Assembly (NCBI GenBank): GCA_963555705.1
Contig: OY743171.1
Location: 26,840,852-26,904,851 of the forward strand
Length of the DNA: 64,000 nt
Direction: 5' to 3'
Source: Ligustrum vulgare
Taxonomy: Eukaryota > Streptophyta > Magnoliopsida > Lamiales > Oleaceae
This document shows, one piece after another, positions 49,197 to 58,404 of the stretch. The notes under the pieces were generated by a model that saw only the letters and a list, made by a program, of their open reading frames with translations, ran no database searches and was not told where the DNA came from. The first letter of the stretch is position 1. Each line of letters begins with the position of its first letter. The translations under genes were made by a program, and so were the position numbers.

Positions 49197-50058
49197 TGAT
49201 ATGACCCGATATGGGGGATCACCAAGAACACGCGGAAATAAACGTTGGAAAACTCTAAAATCCAATTAGTAGACGGTAGAAATGTAACCCCGACCTCACC
49301 ACGCAAGAACTATGGGTATATTAAACTCAAAATCCTTTGATAAGTTCGAGTTTGTTCAACGAGAACAAGAAGAAATTTAAGAGAATACCTAATCTTCAAT
49401 ATCATAAATCTCAAGATAAAAGTTGTTCATTACAATGTTGAATGAAGCCTTAAATAGGCTAACAAAATAAAGTAACCAAAAATAAACTAGAAACAAAATA
49501 ACCCTAACCGCCTAACTTAAGTCAAATATGTGGCGCCTAAGTTACGGTCGTAACTTAAACATTTACGGCCGTAAGTGACTTATGGCTTAAAAATAAAAAC
49601 ACAGTTTACGGTCGTGACACTTTTATATACGGCCGTAAGTGACTTGCTGAACCAAAATAAAAAGTTACTAAACTCTGTTTACGGCTGTGAGTGTTTTGAT
49701 TACGGCCATAAGTACTTCCAATTCAGTTACGACCGTGAGATCATATATTACAACCGTTTTTTCTCTTCTGTCCAATTTCACGATGATAATGTTACGGTCG
49801 TAATTTTGGGTTTTACGGCCGTCAGCTGCTGCATTAATTTCTTGTTGTTCTTTGATCCAAATGCATTGTAATGACTTTGGCTCCTCGTCCACTTTGTTAT
49901 GCAATGTAAATGAGGTCTTCGCACTCGAGCACTCATTCATCCACGCTTGCATAAATCCTTGCATCGCCTACTTAATTCTTTTGGCTCTTTGCCTCGTTAT
50001 TGGCCCCACGGGCACATGCAACGGGTCAACGCTCATCGAGCCACTCCGGAACTCATCA
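49197..50058 (-). repeat. LTR shared by elements C and D
   Basis: 862 bp, TGATATGACCC..ACTCATCA. On its left is a primer site and leader, on its right a polypurine tract and integrase, both on the minus strand. One LTR therefore serves two internal regions, the product expected from LTR-LTR recombination between tandem or unequal copies. It has five palindrome pairs; its hairpin module is truncated (right arm deleted near 49325-49345). Confidence 0.85.
49544..49822. repeat. Paired palindrome array, D LTR
   Basis: Cores at 49544/49565, 49608/49629, 49681/49702, 49729/49750 and 49794/49815: every pair 21 bp apart, pair-to-pair 64, 73, 48 and 65 bp. Decayed cores include ACGGTCGT, ACGGCTGT, ACGACCGT and ACAACCGT. 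Confidence 0.92.
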
Positions 50059-51305
50059 TCCCCTCCCTGTTGAAAAGGATTCGTCCTCGAATCATCACCT
50101 GCGTCAAATAGAGAAAGATCGGCAACATTAAAAGAAGCAGACACGTTATACTCACCTGGAAGATCAAGCTTATATGCATTCTCATTTATCTTTTCAATGA
50201 CTTGAAAAGGTCCATCGCCTCTTGGCTGCAACTTAGACTTCCTTTGGGTTGGGAATCACTCATTTCGCAAGTGCACCCACATCCAATCACCCGGCTCGAA
50301 TGTCACTTGCCTCCTACCTTTGTTGGCATGAGTCGCATAATGCTCATTTTTATTTTCAATTTGCCTTTTCACCTTCTCATGAAGGGTCTTCACAAGCTTA
50401 GCCTTTTTCGCCCCGTCCAAACTGCTCCTTTCATCTACAGGTAAAGGAATCAAATCAAGAGGAGTTAGCGGGTTGAAACCATAAACAACTTCAAAAGGTG
50501 AACATGAAGAAGTAGAATGCACCGACCGATTATAAGCAAACTCCACAAATGGCAAACATTCCTCCTAACTTTTTAAATTCTTATTTATTATAGTGCGCAA
50601 AAGTTGGATTAATGTCTTATTAACTACCTCCGTTTGACCATCAGTTTGCGGGTGACATGTAGTAGAAAATAACAATTTAGTACCCATCTTCCCCCACAAC
50701 ACTTTCCAAAAGTAGCTTAGGAACTCAACATCCCTATCAGACACAATACTCCTAGGTACCCCATGGAGTCTCACAACTTCCCTAAAGAATAGGTCCGCTA
50801 TGTTTTTTGCGTCATTAGTTTTATGACAAGGAATAAAATGTGTCATTTTGTTAAACCTGTCTACCATCACAAATATCGAGTCTCTACCTTTTTTTGTCCT
50901 AGGCAAACCTAAAACAAAATCCATAGATATATGTACCCAAGGCTCATTAGGTACAGGTAAAGGAGTATACAACCCTTGTGGTAGGACCCTAGACTTTGCT
51001 TGTTTACAAGTTATGCATCTGTTACAAATATGGTGGACATCTCTTTTCATTTTATGCCAATAAAAATTTTCCTGCAGTGTTTCTAAAGTTTTCAAGACAC
51101 CAAAATGTCCCATTAATCCCCCACCATGTGCTTCACGCACTAACAATTCACGTATAGAACAATTTGGCACACACAACTTATTTTCCCTAAAAAGATATCC
51201 ATCATGCCTATAAAATTTGTCAACTGCACATTTTTCACATGAAGCATAAATGGTAGAAACATCAGGCAATTCAACATACATACCTCTAACATATTCAAAC
51301 CCAAG
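49850..51305 (-). pseudogene. Element D integrase to CR-like C-terminus
   Basis: Minus strand. The 253-codon frame ending at 50565 holds the zinc-binding region (H67, H74, C101, C104) and the core with D136 (SMDFVLG), D197 (SDRDV) and E233 (QTEVVN), so all integrase catalytic residues are present. A TGG-to-TAG stop follows (SW to S*), then AYNRSVHSTSSCSPFEVVYG, another stop, then [19 protein letters not shown] and, within the [17 protein letters not shown]. Everything upstream of LGFEYVRG is cut off at 51305 by sequence beginning TGATAAGTG. Confidence 0.88.
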
Positions 51306-51704
51306 TGATAAGTGTATTTTATACACTTATTTGTACGTCTAAATTAGAATAAATTATTATCGTTTTAGAATATATGCTATTTAATTTGTGTTTATTTGTT
51401 TACTTTGCAGAAAATATCCCAAAAGATGAAGAATGAAGTAATTGATGAGAAAAATGCATAATTGAATGCTAATTGGAGCTAAAATGAGCAATTGATAAGT
51501 TTATGACGTCAACCGGAAAGATGCAATGTGGCGAAGTAAATGAATAAGAAGCTGGAGGATCCAGTTGCAGGAATTGAGAGTTGAAACGAGCAAATTGAGA
51601 AGACTCCAAAGTATGGAGATTATATTGTTGCAATTGGAAGTTGAAGAACTAAAGAGAAAATTAAACATGAGGGACCAACTTGCAAATATCCAATGATTGA
51701 TTTG
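51306..51704 (+). mobile_element. LTR fragment starting TGATAAGTG (Tat/Ogre-like?)
   Basis: 399 bp beginning tgataagtgtattttatac, a start style I associate with Tat-lineage gypsy LTRs from memory. It is cut off by element E at 51705 and its other part is not seen. No coding. Confidence 0.45.
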
Positions 51705-52539
51705 TGATGAGTACCTGAGTGGCCCAACGAGTAAGGACCCGTTGCATGTACCAGTGGGACCAATAACGAGGCAGAGGGCTAAGAAGATCAAGCAAGCAAT
51801 GCAGGGGTTTATGCAAGCTTGGGTGGATGAATATTCAAATGCATGGTCAAAGACTCCATTTTCAATGCATGACAATATGGGGGATGCGCCAAAACCGTTA
51901 CAAGGCATTTGGGTCAAAGAACAAGGAGAAAAGAATTCAGAGGACCTTTTACGGCCGTAAGGTCTGGGAGTTACGGCCGTAACTTTGCTATCGCACGACC
52001 GTAACAATCAATTCACGGCCGTAATGGAGTTATGCAGTTTTTATTCAGAAGGTGTCTTACGGCCGTAAGAACTAGTGTCACGGCCGTAAGAGTAAAAATC
52101 AGTTTTGGACCTGAGGGGCAATTACGGCCGTAAGGTTGATTTTCACGGCCGTAAATCCCGCCTCGTTTTAATTTGTGTTTTGCGGCTAGGGTTAATTTTG
52201 GACGCGTTTTTAGGTTATATTATGTTTTCTTTGTCATTGTAAAGAGACAATTTTGATGATTAATGAGATTGATTGAATTAGGTGAGTTTATCCCTATTCT
52301 TCTTCGTTCTTGATTGAACCCTTTGAACTTATCAAAGGATTTGACAACCTTTGTGGCGTTCACCCCTTTATGGTTCTTCATTCCGCATCTTAACGGGTCT
52401 TGGATTTGATACATCCTTGGTTCTTGAGTCGTGAGTGTCGGGTCATATTGTTATCGTCAATTAATCTGGATTTGGAACTTTCCAAGTGTTTAATTCAATT
52501 TCCGCGAGATCCCGTGATTCCCCAACAAGAATCACATCA
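51705..52539 (+). repeat. Element E 5' LTR (B subfamily)
   Basis: 835 bp. A frame across it reads [18 protein letters not shown] and ends at 51960 on a TAA within the first palindrome. Hairpin module at 52325-52361 (stem CAAAGG/CCTTTG). TATA-like gttatattatg lies near 52213. Confidence 0.9.
51951..52152. repeat. Paired palindrome array, E 5' LTR
   Basis: Cores at 51951/51973, 51995/52015, 52059/52080 and 52124/52145 (22, 20, 21, 21 apart); pair-to-pair 44, 64 and 65 bp. Seven of eight cores are perfect ACGGCCGT. Confidence 0.93.
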
Positions 52540-52541
52540 TT

Positions 52542-52553
52542 TGGTATCAGAGC
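52542..52553 (+). promoter_or_regulatory. Element E primer binding site
   Basis: TGGTATCAGAGC, complementary to initiator tRNA-Met, two bases after the LTR. Confidence 0.93.
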
Positions 52554-53167
52554 TTGGCTCTAAATCCAGGTTTTGATATAATTCTTATTTTGTTTCATTT
52601 TTTTTTCTTCATTAGATTTCATTGTTCTTGAGCCATCATTGAATCGATAATAGATTCTTGGGTTTCTTGAAATTCTTCACTATTTCAAGATTGGTCGTAG
52701 TTTCAATTTTGTTATTATTGATTGTTCTTGATTAGTCAAAAAAAAAAAAGTACGAAATTCAGATAAAAAAATGATTATTATTGAAGAGCACGATCAAGAA
52801 CACAATTCCATATTCAAGAAGACCTTTCTTGATACCTTTTATTTTTCCCACATTCTTAGTAGTTTTCGTCATCCATCACTACTTTCAAATTCTTTCAATT
52901 CTAGTTACATCAATTTTCTTGAGTCCAATATTCCATCAAATCTTCTTTTCATCTGTTTGTGTCTTGCACCTTGGGTTAATTCCACAAGGACCAAGTCCGT
53001 GACTAGTTTGGTGGGTTATTTGAGAACTTGAGAAAAGGGATACAGAGGAAAAAGACAGAGTGGTGAGATCAATAGAGGGAAAAAGCCAAATAGAGTGAAA
53101 ACACGAGTGCTAAACACGTGAGGATATATTTTCTTGAAAATTATTTCTTTTCTTTTGATCACTAACC

Positions 53168-54970
53168 ATGTCACAGAAGGACGCATCATCGACAGGGGAG
53201 GATAACCAACAGTTCCACTTCCTTGCAATGCTGGAAAAACGATTCGAGAGGTGGGATACGAAGTTGGGGGAGATCAAAAACTCCGTGGACACGCATAGTG
53301 CAGCAATTGCCCAACTACGAAGAGAGCAACCGCATACGGCTCCTAATATCCGGAAGCCGCAAAGGTATGAAAATAATCCTAGGAATAGAGTTTGGGATGA
53401 TGATGATTTTGAGATAGGAGATAGTGTTGACGATGATAGTGAAAGTGTATCAGTGGCTAGCTTGTGTAGGAGAAGAGGTCGTGGTGGTCGGCATGGAAGA
53501 GGAAATAGGCGTGAAAATAGGGATGATGATGGGATGGATAGAAGCTTAGGAAACATTAAAATGTCCATACCAGCTTTCCAAGGGAAAAGTGATCCGGAGG
53601 TGTACTTTGAGTGGGAGAAGAAGGTAGAACTGATTTTTGAGTGCCATAACTACTCAGAGGGGAAAAAGGTGAAGTTGGCGGTTATAGAATTCACAGACTA
53701 TGCACTTGTGTGGTGGGATCAATTAGTGACAAGTAGGAGGAGGAACCGTGAACGACCTATTAAGACCTGGAACGAGTTGAAGGGTTTGATGAGAAAAAGG
53801 TTTGTGCCCAACCATTACTATAGGGACTTGTACCAGAAACTCCAAACTCTGTCTCAGGGTTCGAAGAGTGTAGAAGAATACCATAAGGAGATGGAGATCG
53901 CTATGATTCGAGCAAATATTGAGGAGGATCTGGAGGACACAATGGCCAGGTTTTTGAGTGGTTTGAACAGAGACATTGCAAATGTTATAGAACTGCAACA
54001 TTATGTTGAGCTGGAGGAGATGTTGTACATGGCGATGAAGGTGGGAAGGCAACTGAAGAGTAAAGGGACAGCAAAATACTCTTCAGGATCTACTCCTTGG
54101 AAACCTACGTGGAGTGAAAATAACAAAACTGAAGGAGCTGCTCCAAAGGGAAAACCAGAACCACCGAAGGCTCGAGAGGAATCTGCCAATAAAGGTAACC
54201 CCGCTTCTAACTCTCAACCTCCTAGAAGTAGGGCCATCAAGTGTTTTAGGTGTATGGGAATCGGACACATTGCATCACAATGCCCGAACAAAAAAATAAT
54301 GCTTGTGCGAAATGGGGTGGTTGTATCGGAGGATGAGGTTGAGGATGATGATGAGTTTAAGGATATGCCCGCCTTAGAAGAAGCTAGTGATTGTGACGAT
54401 GGAGATTATGCTGTAGCTCAGTCCCTCATTACTAGGCGTGCTCTTAGTACCCAAATTAAGATGGAGGAGTCGGGTGAGCAAAGGGAAAACATATTCCATA
54501 CTAGATGCTTTGTTAATAATAAAGTGTGTAGTTTGATAATTGATGGGGGCAGTTGTACCAACATGGTTAGTACCACTCTTGTTAAGAAATTGTGTTTACC
54601 CATAATCAAACACCCTAGGCCTTATAAATTACAATGGCTGAATGAGTCCGGTGAGATCAAAGTGAATAAGCAGGTGTTGATCAACCTTTCTATCGGGAAG
54701 TATGATGATGAGTTAATTTGTGATGTAGTTCCAATGCATGCTGGACACATCCTGTTGGGTCGGCCACGGAAATATGACAGGAGGGTGGTACATGACGGGT
54801 ACAAAAATAGGTACAGTTTTACAAAGGATGGAAAAAGTATTAGACTTATGACCCTGATTTTTCTATCATTTATGCTTCATGTGAAAAAGGTGCAATTGAT
54901 AAATTTTATAGGCATGATGGCTATTTGTTTAGGGAAAGTAAACTTTGTGTGCCTAATTTTCTATGCGTGA
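53168..54970 (+). CDS. Element E Gag-protease (600 codons, frameshifted end)
   Basis: The longest uninterrupted plus-strand Gag frame in the window (600 codons), opening [16 protein letters not shown] after accATGt. It has an Arg/Gly-rich stretch (about 100-118), the retrotransposon Gag core (about 133-290, with VWWDQLV), a CCHC zinc knuckle [14 protein letters not shown] (358-371) and a retropepsin-type protease with IIDGGSCTN (DGG at 459-461) and HILLGRP. From about residue 560 the frame is shifted: the last 40 residues translate the wrong frame of the pre-integrase region, because RT and RNase H are deleted. Gag would assemble the RNA-containing particle; protease would process it. Confidence 0.88.
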   Translation: MSQKDASSTGEDNQQFHFLAMLEKRFERWDTKLGEIKNSVDTHSAAIAQLRREQPHTAPNIRKPQRYENNPRNRVWDDDDFEIGDSVDDDSESVSVASLCRRRGRGGRHGRGNRRENRDDDGMDRSLGNIKMSIPAFQGKSDPEVYFEWEKKVELIFECHNYSEGKKVKLAVIEFTDYALVWWDQLVTSRRRNRERPIKTWNELKGLMRKRFVPNHYYRDLYQKLQTLSQGSKSVEEYHKEMEIAMIRANIEEDLEDTMARFLSGLNRDIANVIELQHYVELEEMLYMAMKVGRQLKSKGTAKYSSGSTPWKPTWSENNKTEGAAPKGKPEPPKAREESANKGNPASNSQPPRSRAIKCFRCMGIGHIASQCPNKKIMLVRNGVVVSEDEVEDDDEFKDMPALEEASDCDDGDYAVAQSLITRRALSTQIKMEESGEQRENIFHTRCFVNNKVCSLIIDGGSCTNMVSTTLVKKLCLPIIKHPRPYKLQWLNESGEIKVNKQVLINLSIGKYDDELICDVVPMHAGHILLGRPRKYDRRVVHDGYKNRYSFTKDGKSIRLMTLIFLSFMLHVKKVQLINFIGMMAICLGKVNFVCLIFYA

Positions 54971-55674
54971 ATTGCTAGTGCGTGAGGCTTATGGTGGGGC
55001 GTTAATGGGACACTTTGGTGTTATTAAGACATTAGAAACTTTACAAGAGCACTTTTATTGGCCTAAAATGAAAAAGGATGTTCACCATATTTGTGAAAGG
55101 TGCATAACTTGTAAGCAATCTAAGTCTAGAGTCTTACCACAAGGTTTGTATACACCTTTGCCCGTACCTAATGAACCTTGGGTAGATATATCCATGGATT
55201 TTGTGTTAGGTCTGCCTAGGACAAAAAAAAGGTAGAGACTCGATATTTGTGGTGGTAGACAGGTTTAGCAAAATGGCGCATTTTATTCCTTGTAATAAAA
55301 TTGATGCATATAAGCTCAATCTTCCAAATGAGTATAATGTGTCTGCTTCTTTTAATGTTGCTGATCTTTCTCTGTTTGATGCAGGTGATGATTCGAAGAC
55401 GAATCCTTTTCAACAGGGAGGGGATGATGAGTTCCGGAGTGGCTCGACGAACGTTGACCCGTTGCACGTGCCCGTAGGACCAATAACGAGGCAAAGAGCC
55501 AAAAGAATCAAGCAGGCAATGCAAGGATTCATGCAAGTGTGGATGGATGAGTGTTCGAGTGCAAAGACCTCGTTTACGTTGCATAAAAAAGTGGAAGAAG
55601 ATCCAAAGTTATTACAATGCATTTGGATCAAAGAAGAACAAGAAAATAAGGCAGAAGTAGAATCACGGCCGTAA
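54852..55674 (+). pseudogene. Element E integrase fragment and CR-like C-terminus
   Basis: Frame 54963-55235 carries the zinc-binding region, but the first His is Tyr (REAYGG, against REAHGG in D), then [12 protein letters not shown] and the core start [13 protein letters not shown]. An extra A in the run at 55224-55231 shifts the frame. The next frame reads [17 protein letters not shown] then jumps to [20 protein letters not shown], a deletion removing the rest of the core. It ends [18 protein letters not shown] inside the 3' LTR and stops on TAA at 55672-55674, in the first palindrome. Confidence 0.88.
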
Positions 55675-56369
55675 CACCTCTTTCACGGCCGTAAAATCAT
55701 CTTGGCTAAATTTGTGCATAAAGGCAGTCACGACTGTAAACCATGATCTCACGACCGTAACATCATCAAGAAAAAATTATGCAGAAGAGGACTCACGGCC
55801 GTAATACAAACCTTCACGGCCGTAAATAAAGTTTAGTAGTTTTTATATTTTTATTCAGAGAGTCGATTACGGCCGTATATAAATTTGTCACGGCCGTAAC
55901 ATATGTTTTTAATTTTTAATCTGTAGCATTCTTACGGCCGTAAACTCATAAGTCACGGCCGTAACTTAGGTGCCGCAATTTAAGATAATGTTAGGCGGTT
56001 TGGTTTATTTACAATTCTAGTCTATTTAGGTTGTTTTATTTTGTTAGTCTATTTATAGGGCTTCATTCAGTATTGTAAAATACACAACTATTATTCTTGA
56101 GATTAATGATATTGAAGGTGAGATATTCCCTTAATTTCTTCGTGTTCTCATCGAACAAATTGAACTTATCAAATGATTTGACAACCTTTGTGGCGTTTCC
56201 CCTTTGTGGTTCTTATCTCCGCATCGTAATGGGTTTTGGGTTTAATATACCCATAGTTCTTGCGTCGTGAGGTCGGGGTTGCATTGTTACCGTCTACTAT
56301 CTTGGATTTTAGAGCTTTCCGGCGTTTAATTCCGCCTGTTCTTGGTGATCCCCGTATCGGATCACATCA
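55425..56369 (+). repeat. Element E 3' LTR (D subfamily)
   Basis: 945 bp, preceded by polypurine tract caacagggagggga. Five palindrome pairs, a TATA-like ctatttataggg at 56049-56060, then a hairpin module at 56162-56198 about 110 bp further on (inner stem with one mismatch). Confidence 0.9.
55665..55962. repeat. Paired palindrome array, E 3' LTR
   Basis: Cores at 55665/55685, 55730/55751, 55795/55816, 55869/55890 and 55934/55955 (20, 21, 21, 21, 21 apart); pair-to-pair 65, 65, 74 and 65 bp. Eight of ten cores are perfect. Confidence 0.95.
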
Positions 56370-56728
56370 AAAATGTTTTTAATTTGCTTAAGGATAGGTT
56401 ATGTTCTACACCGGTTTTGGCTTTTCTTAACTTTAACCAAACATCTGAGATTGAATGTGATGCATCAAGAATAGGGATTGGAGCTGTTCTTATGCAGGAA
56501 AAAAGGTCAATTGCATTCTTCAGTAAAAAGCTAAGTGGAGCGTCATTGAATTATCCTACTTATGACAAGGAGCTTTATGCTCTTGTTCGTGCTTTGGAGA
56601 CATGACAGCGTTATCTGTGGCCAAAGGAATTTGTCATACATTCTGATCATGAGTCGCTAAAGCATCTCAAGGGGCAAGGTAAGCTAAACAAAACGTATGC
56701 TCGATGGATGGAATTCATAGAGACGTTT
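56370..56728 (+). pseudogene. RNase H fragment (element F, part 1)
   Basis: Plus-strand frame with gypsy RNase [20 protein letters not shown] (first Asp), [15 protein letters not shown] (Glu), a TGG-to-TGA stop, then [19 protein letters not shown] (Asp). It begins abruptly after element E and is cut at 56728 by the solo LTR S3; it continues at 63306. It belongs to the same CRM-like family. Confidence 0.88.
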
Positions 56729-57370
56729 TGTAGCGAACAAGAATTTTTACGCATTAAATAATTATTTTAAATTATGAAAACATGCCGCTGCGATCTCACC
56801 CATTTTTAATTTAACATTGCGATGTATTCGTCTAGCCAAGTCGAGAAATGTCAAGTCCATTCGATTTTAAATAAATTCCGAATTTCCAAAATTTTATTTA
56901 TTTATTTAAATTATTATTTTCAAAATCATTTTAAATCCCAATTTACGTCAATCTCGTTTTATCAGTTTCATTCTTCCGACCCAGTTAAATTCACGTACGA
57001 TTTTCCTCGAATTACGTGCAATGCTTGTCTAGATTTTCACACTACCAACTTCCATCTATCACATCAATCTCATACCATGCCATACCCTAACTCTATATCA
57101 CCAACCCACTCCATTTCACACCACCAACCCTCTCTTTCAGCAACACCATTTTCAACGATCAACCACTCCCTCTCAGCAGCCACTCCACCGGTTCTCCCAG
57201 CACCAAAGGTGATATGATCCGGACCAGGCATCGAAGGGCGAAGTCGATCCATTGGCAATATGATAGTGATCTACGTGCAAAACGGAGCATGTTCCGTGTT
57301 GGTGTCGAGCCGAGAAGGCGAAAGGATCGAGCCGAGGCAGGAAATCAAACAATAAGGCAGAACTTGATTC

Positions 57371-57577
57371 ACGGCCGTAACCTTCATTTTTACGGCCGTA
57401 ACATTCTTAAGGCAGAAACAGGCAGAACGTTGATTACGGCCGTAAGAAGTTTATCACGGCCGTAAAACTGAAATTGAAATATTTTATGGCCGTAACATGT
57501 TGATCACGGGCGTAACACCTAATTGAAATTTGAGACAGAATGTTCATTACGGCCGTAAGCTATATATTCACGGCCGT
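57371..57577. repeat. Paired palindrome array, Gag-only 5' LTR
   Basis: Cores at 57371/57392, 57436/57456, 57486/57506 and 57549/57570 (21, 20, 20, 21 apart); pair-to-pair 65, 50 and 63 bp. 'ggcagaa' precedes several pairs. Confidence 0.93.
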
Positions 57578-57813
57578 AATTCAGGATTCCGGATTTTGCC
57601 AATTATTTTGTTTCCTTTTATTATTTTAGGTTATTTTCCTATTTTAGAATTTTAGTCTAATTAGAATTCTATTTTGAGTAATTTAGATGCTAGGTTATTT
57701 TGCTTATTTATACGCTTTTTCAATTCATTGTAAACAGACAAGTTTGAGTTGATTAATAAAATTTGTGAGAGGATTCTCCAAAATTGAGAGGTTGAGTTTA
57801 TTCCCATTTTCTT

Positions 57814-57937
57814 GAACTTATCAAAGATCCGATCTTTGTGGCGTTCTTCCAGCAAACTTATCAAATATTCTCAAGAATATTTGTGGCGTTTCCGAATTCG
57901 AAACTTATCAAGGAAATTGACAAGTCCTTGTGGCGTT
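57814..57937 (+). ncRNA. Three covarying hairpin modules, Gag-only 5' LTR leader
   Basis: Each module is AAC, TTAT, inner stem, loop, inner stem, TGGC, GTT. Inner stems are CAAAGATC/GATCTTTG, CAAATATTCT/AGAATATTTG (10 bp) and CAAGGA/TCCTTG. The outer stem is extended to GAAC/GTTC in the first. TTAT faces TGGC as a 4x4 internal loop every time. They lie downstream of the TATA-like box, so should be in the RNA leader. The same three are in the 3' LTR at 61138-61170, 61179-61214 and 61226-61261. Confidence 0.75.
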
Positions 57938-58125
57938 CACCAATCTTGGTTCTTCAATCCGCATCGCCATAAATTGCGTCGTGATTGTCGGGTCAAGGCT
58001 TTACCGTCGTTCTCTCCTTATTTTTCGTTGTTTGTCTTGTGTCGATCTGATCTAGATCTACCTAGGGTTTTAAATATCGTTATTCCGCGTGTTCGACGAG
58101 ATTCCCCGACTGGGAACTCATCATC

Positions 58126-58137
58126 TGGTATCAGAGC
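58126..58137 (+). promoter_or_regulatory. Gag-only element primer binding site
   Basis: TGGTATCAGAGC two bases after the 5' LTR. Confidence 0.93.
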
Positions 58138-58404
58138 TTAGATCTATTTCAGATTCTTGCGTTTCTTGATTTTCTTAATTTTTTTCGTGTTCTTCGTGTC
58201 AATCATAATTTTTTTCAGTTTGATCCATAAGAGTCAGTCCCAAAAAATTCAAAAGTGTTTTTCATGTTCGTTTTTCGTCCAAATCCAGTTCCGTTTTTTC
58301 TGCCATACTCGTAGTCCAATTCTATGGCAGATTTTAAAAAAAAAAATCCGAAAATTCCCAAATATTCCCCAAATATTACGAATTTCCTTGTTCGTGTCTT
58401 AAAA

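Larger units (their letters stand above)
51705..56369 (+). mobile_element. Element E: chimeric, deleted CRM-like element
   Basis: 5' LTR 51705-52539 (835 bp), primer site 52542-52553, Gag-protease, integrase fragments and a 3' LTR 55425-56369 (945 bp). The two LTRs are clearly different: the 5' one starts like B's (tgatgagtac) and the 3' one like D's (tgatgagttccgg). The flanks (atttg, aaaat) do not match as a target duplication and come from different elements. It therefore looks like a recombinant between two insertions, with internal deletions removing RT-RNase H and most of the integrase core. Confidence 0.85.
57210..58123 (+). repeat. Gag-only element 5' LTR
   Basis: 914 bp, TGATATGATCC..ACTCATCA. 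In order: palindrome array 57371-57577, TATA-like tatttatacgc near 57706, three hairpin modules (57814-57846, 57855-57890, 57902-57937), then the conserved CCGCATCG..TGCGTCGTG block at 57959-57983. Confidence 0.92.

Noticed and set aside
55665..55962. CRISPR-like repeat-spacer array
   Set aside because: Repeats are 8-12 bp palindromes in an LTR of a plant retrotransposon with homologous spacers across copies; no cas genes.
57814..57937. Hammerhead ribozyme (retrozyme) in the LTR
   Set aside because: The conserved CTGATGA and GAAA core segments are absent; the TTAT/TGGC internal loop is different.
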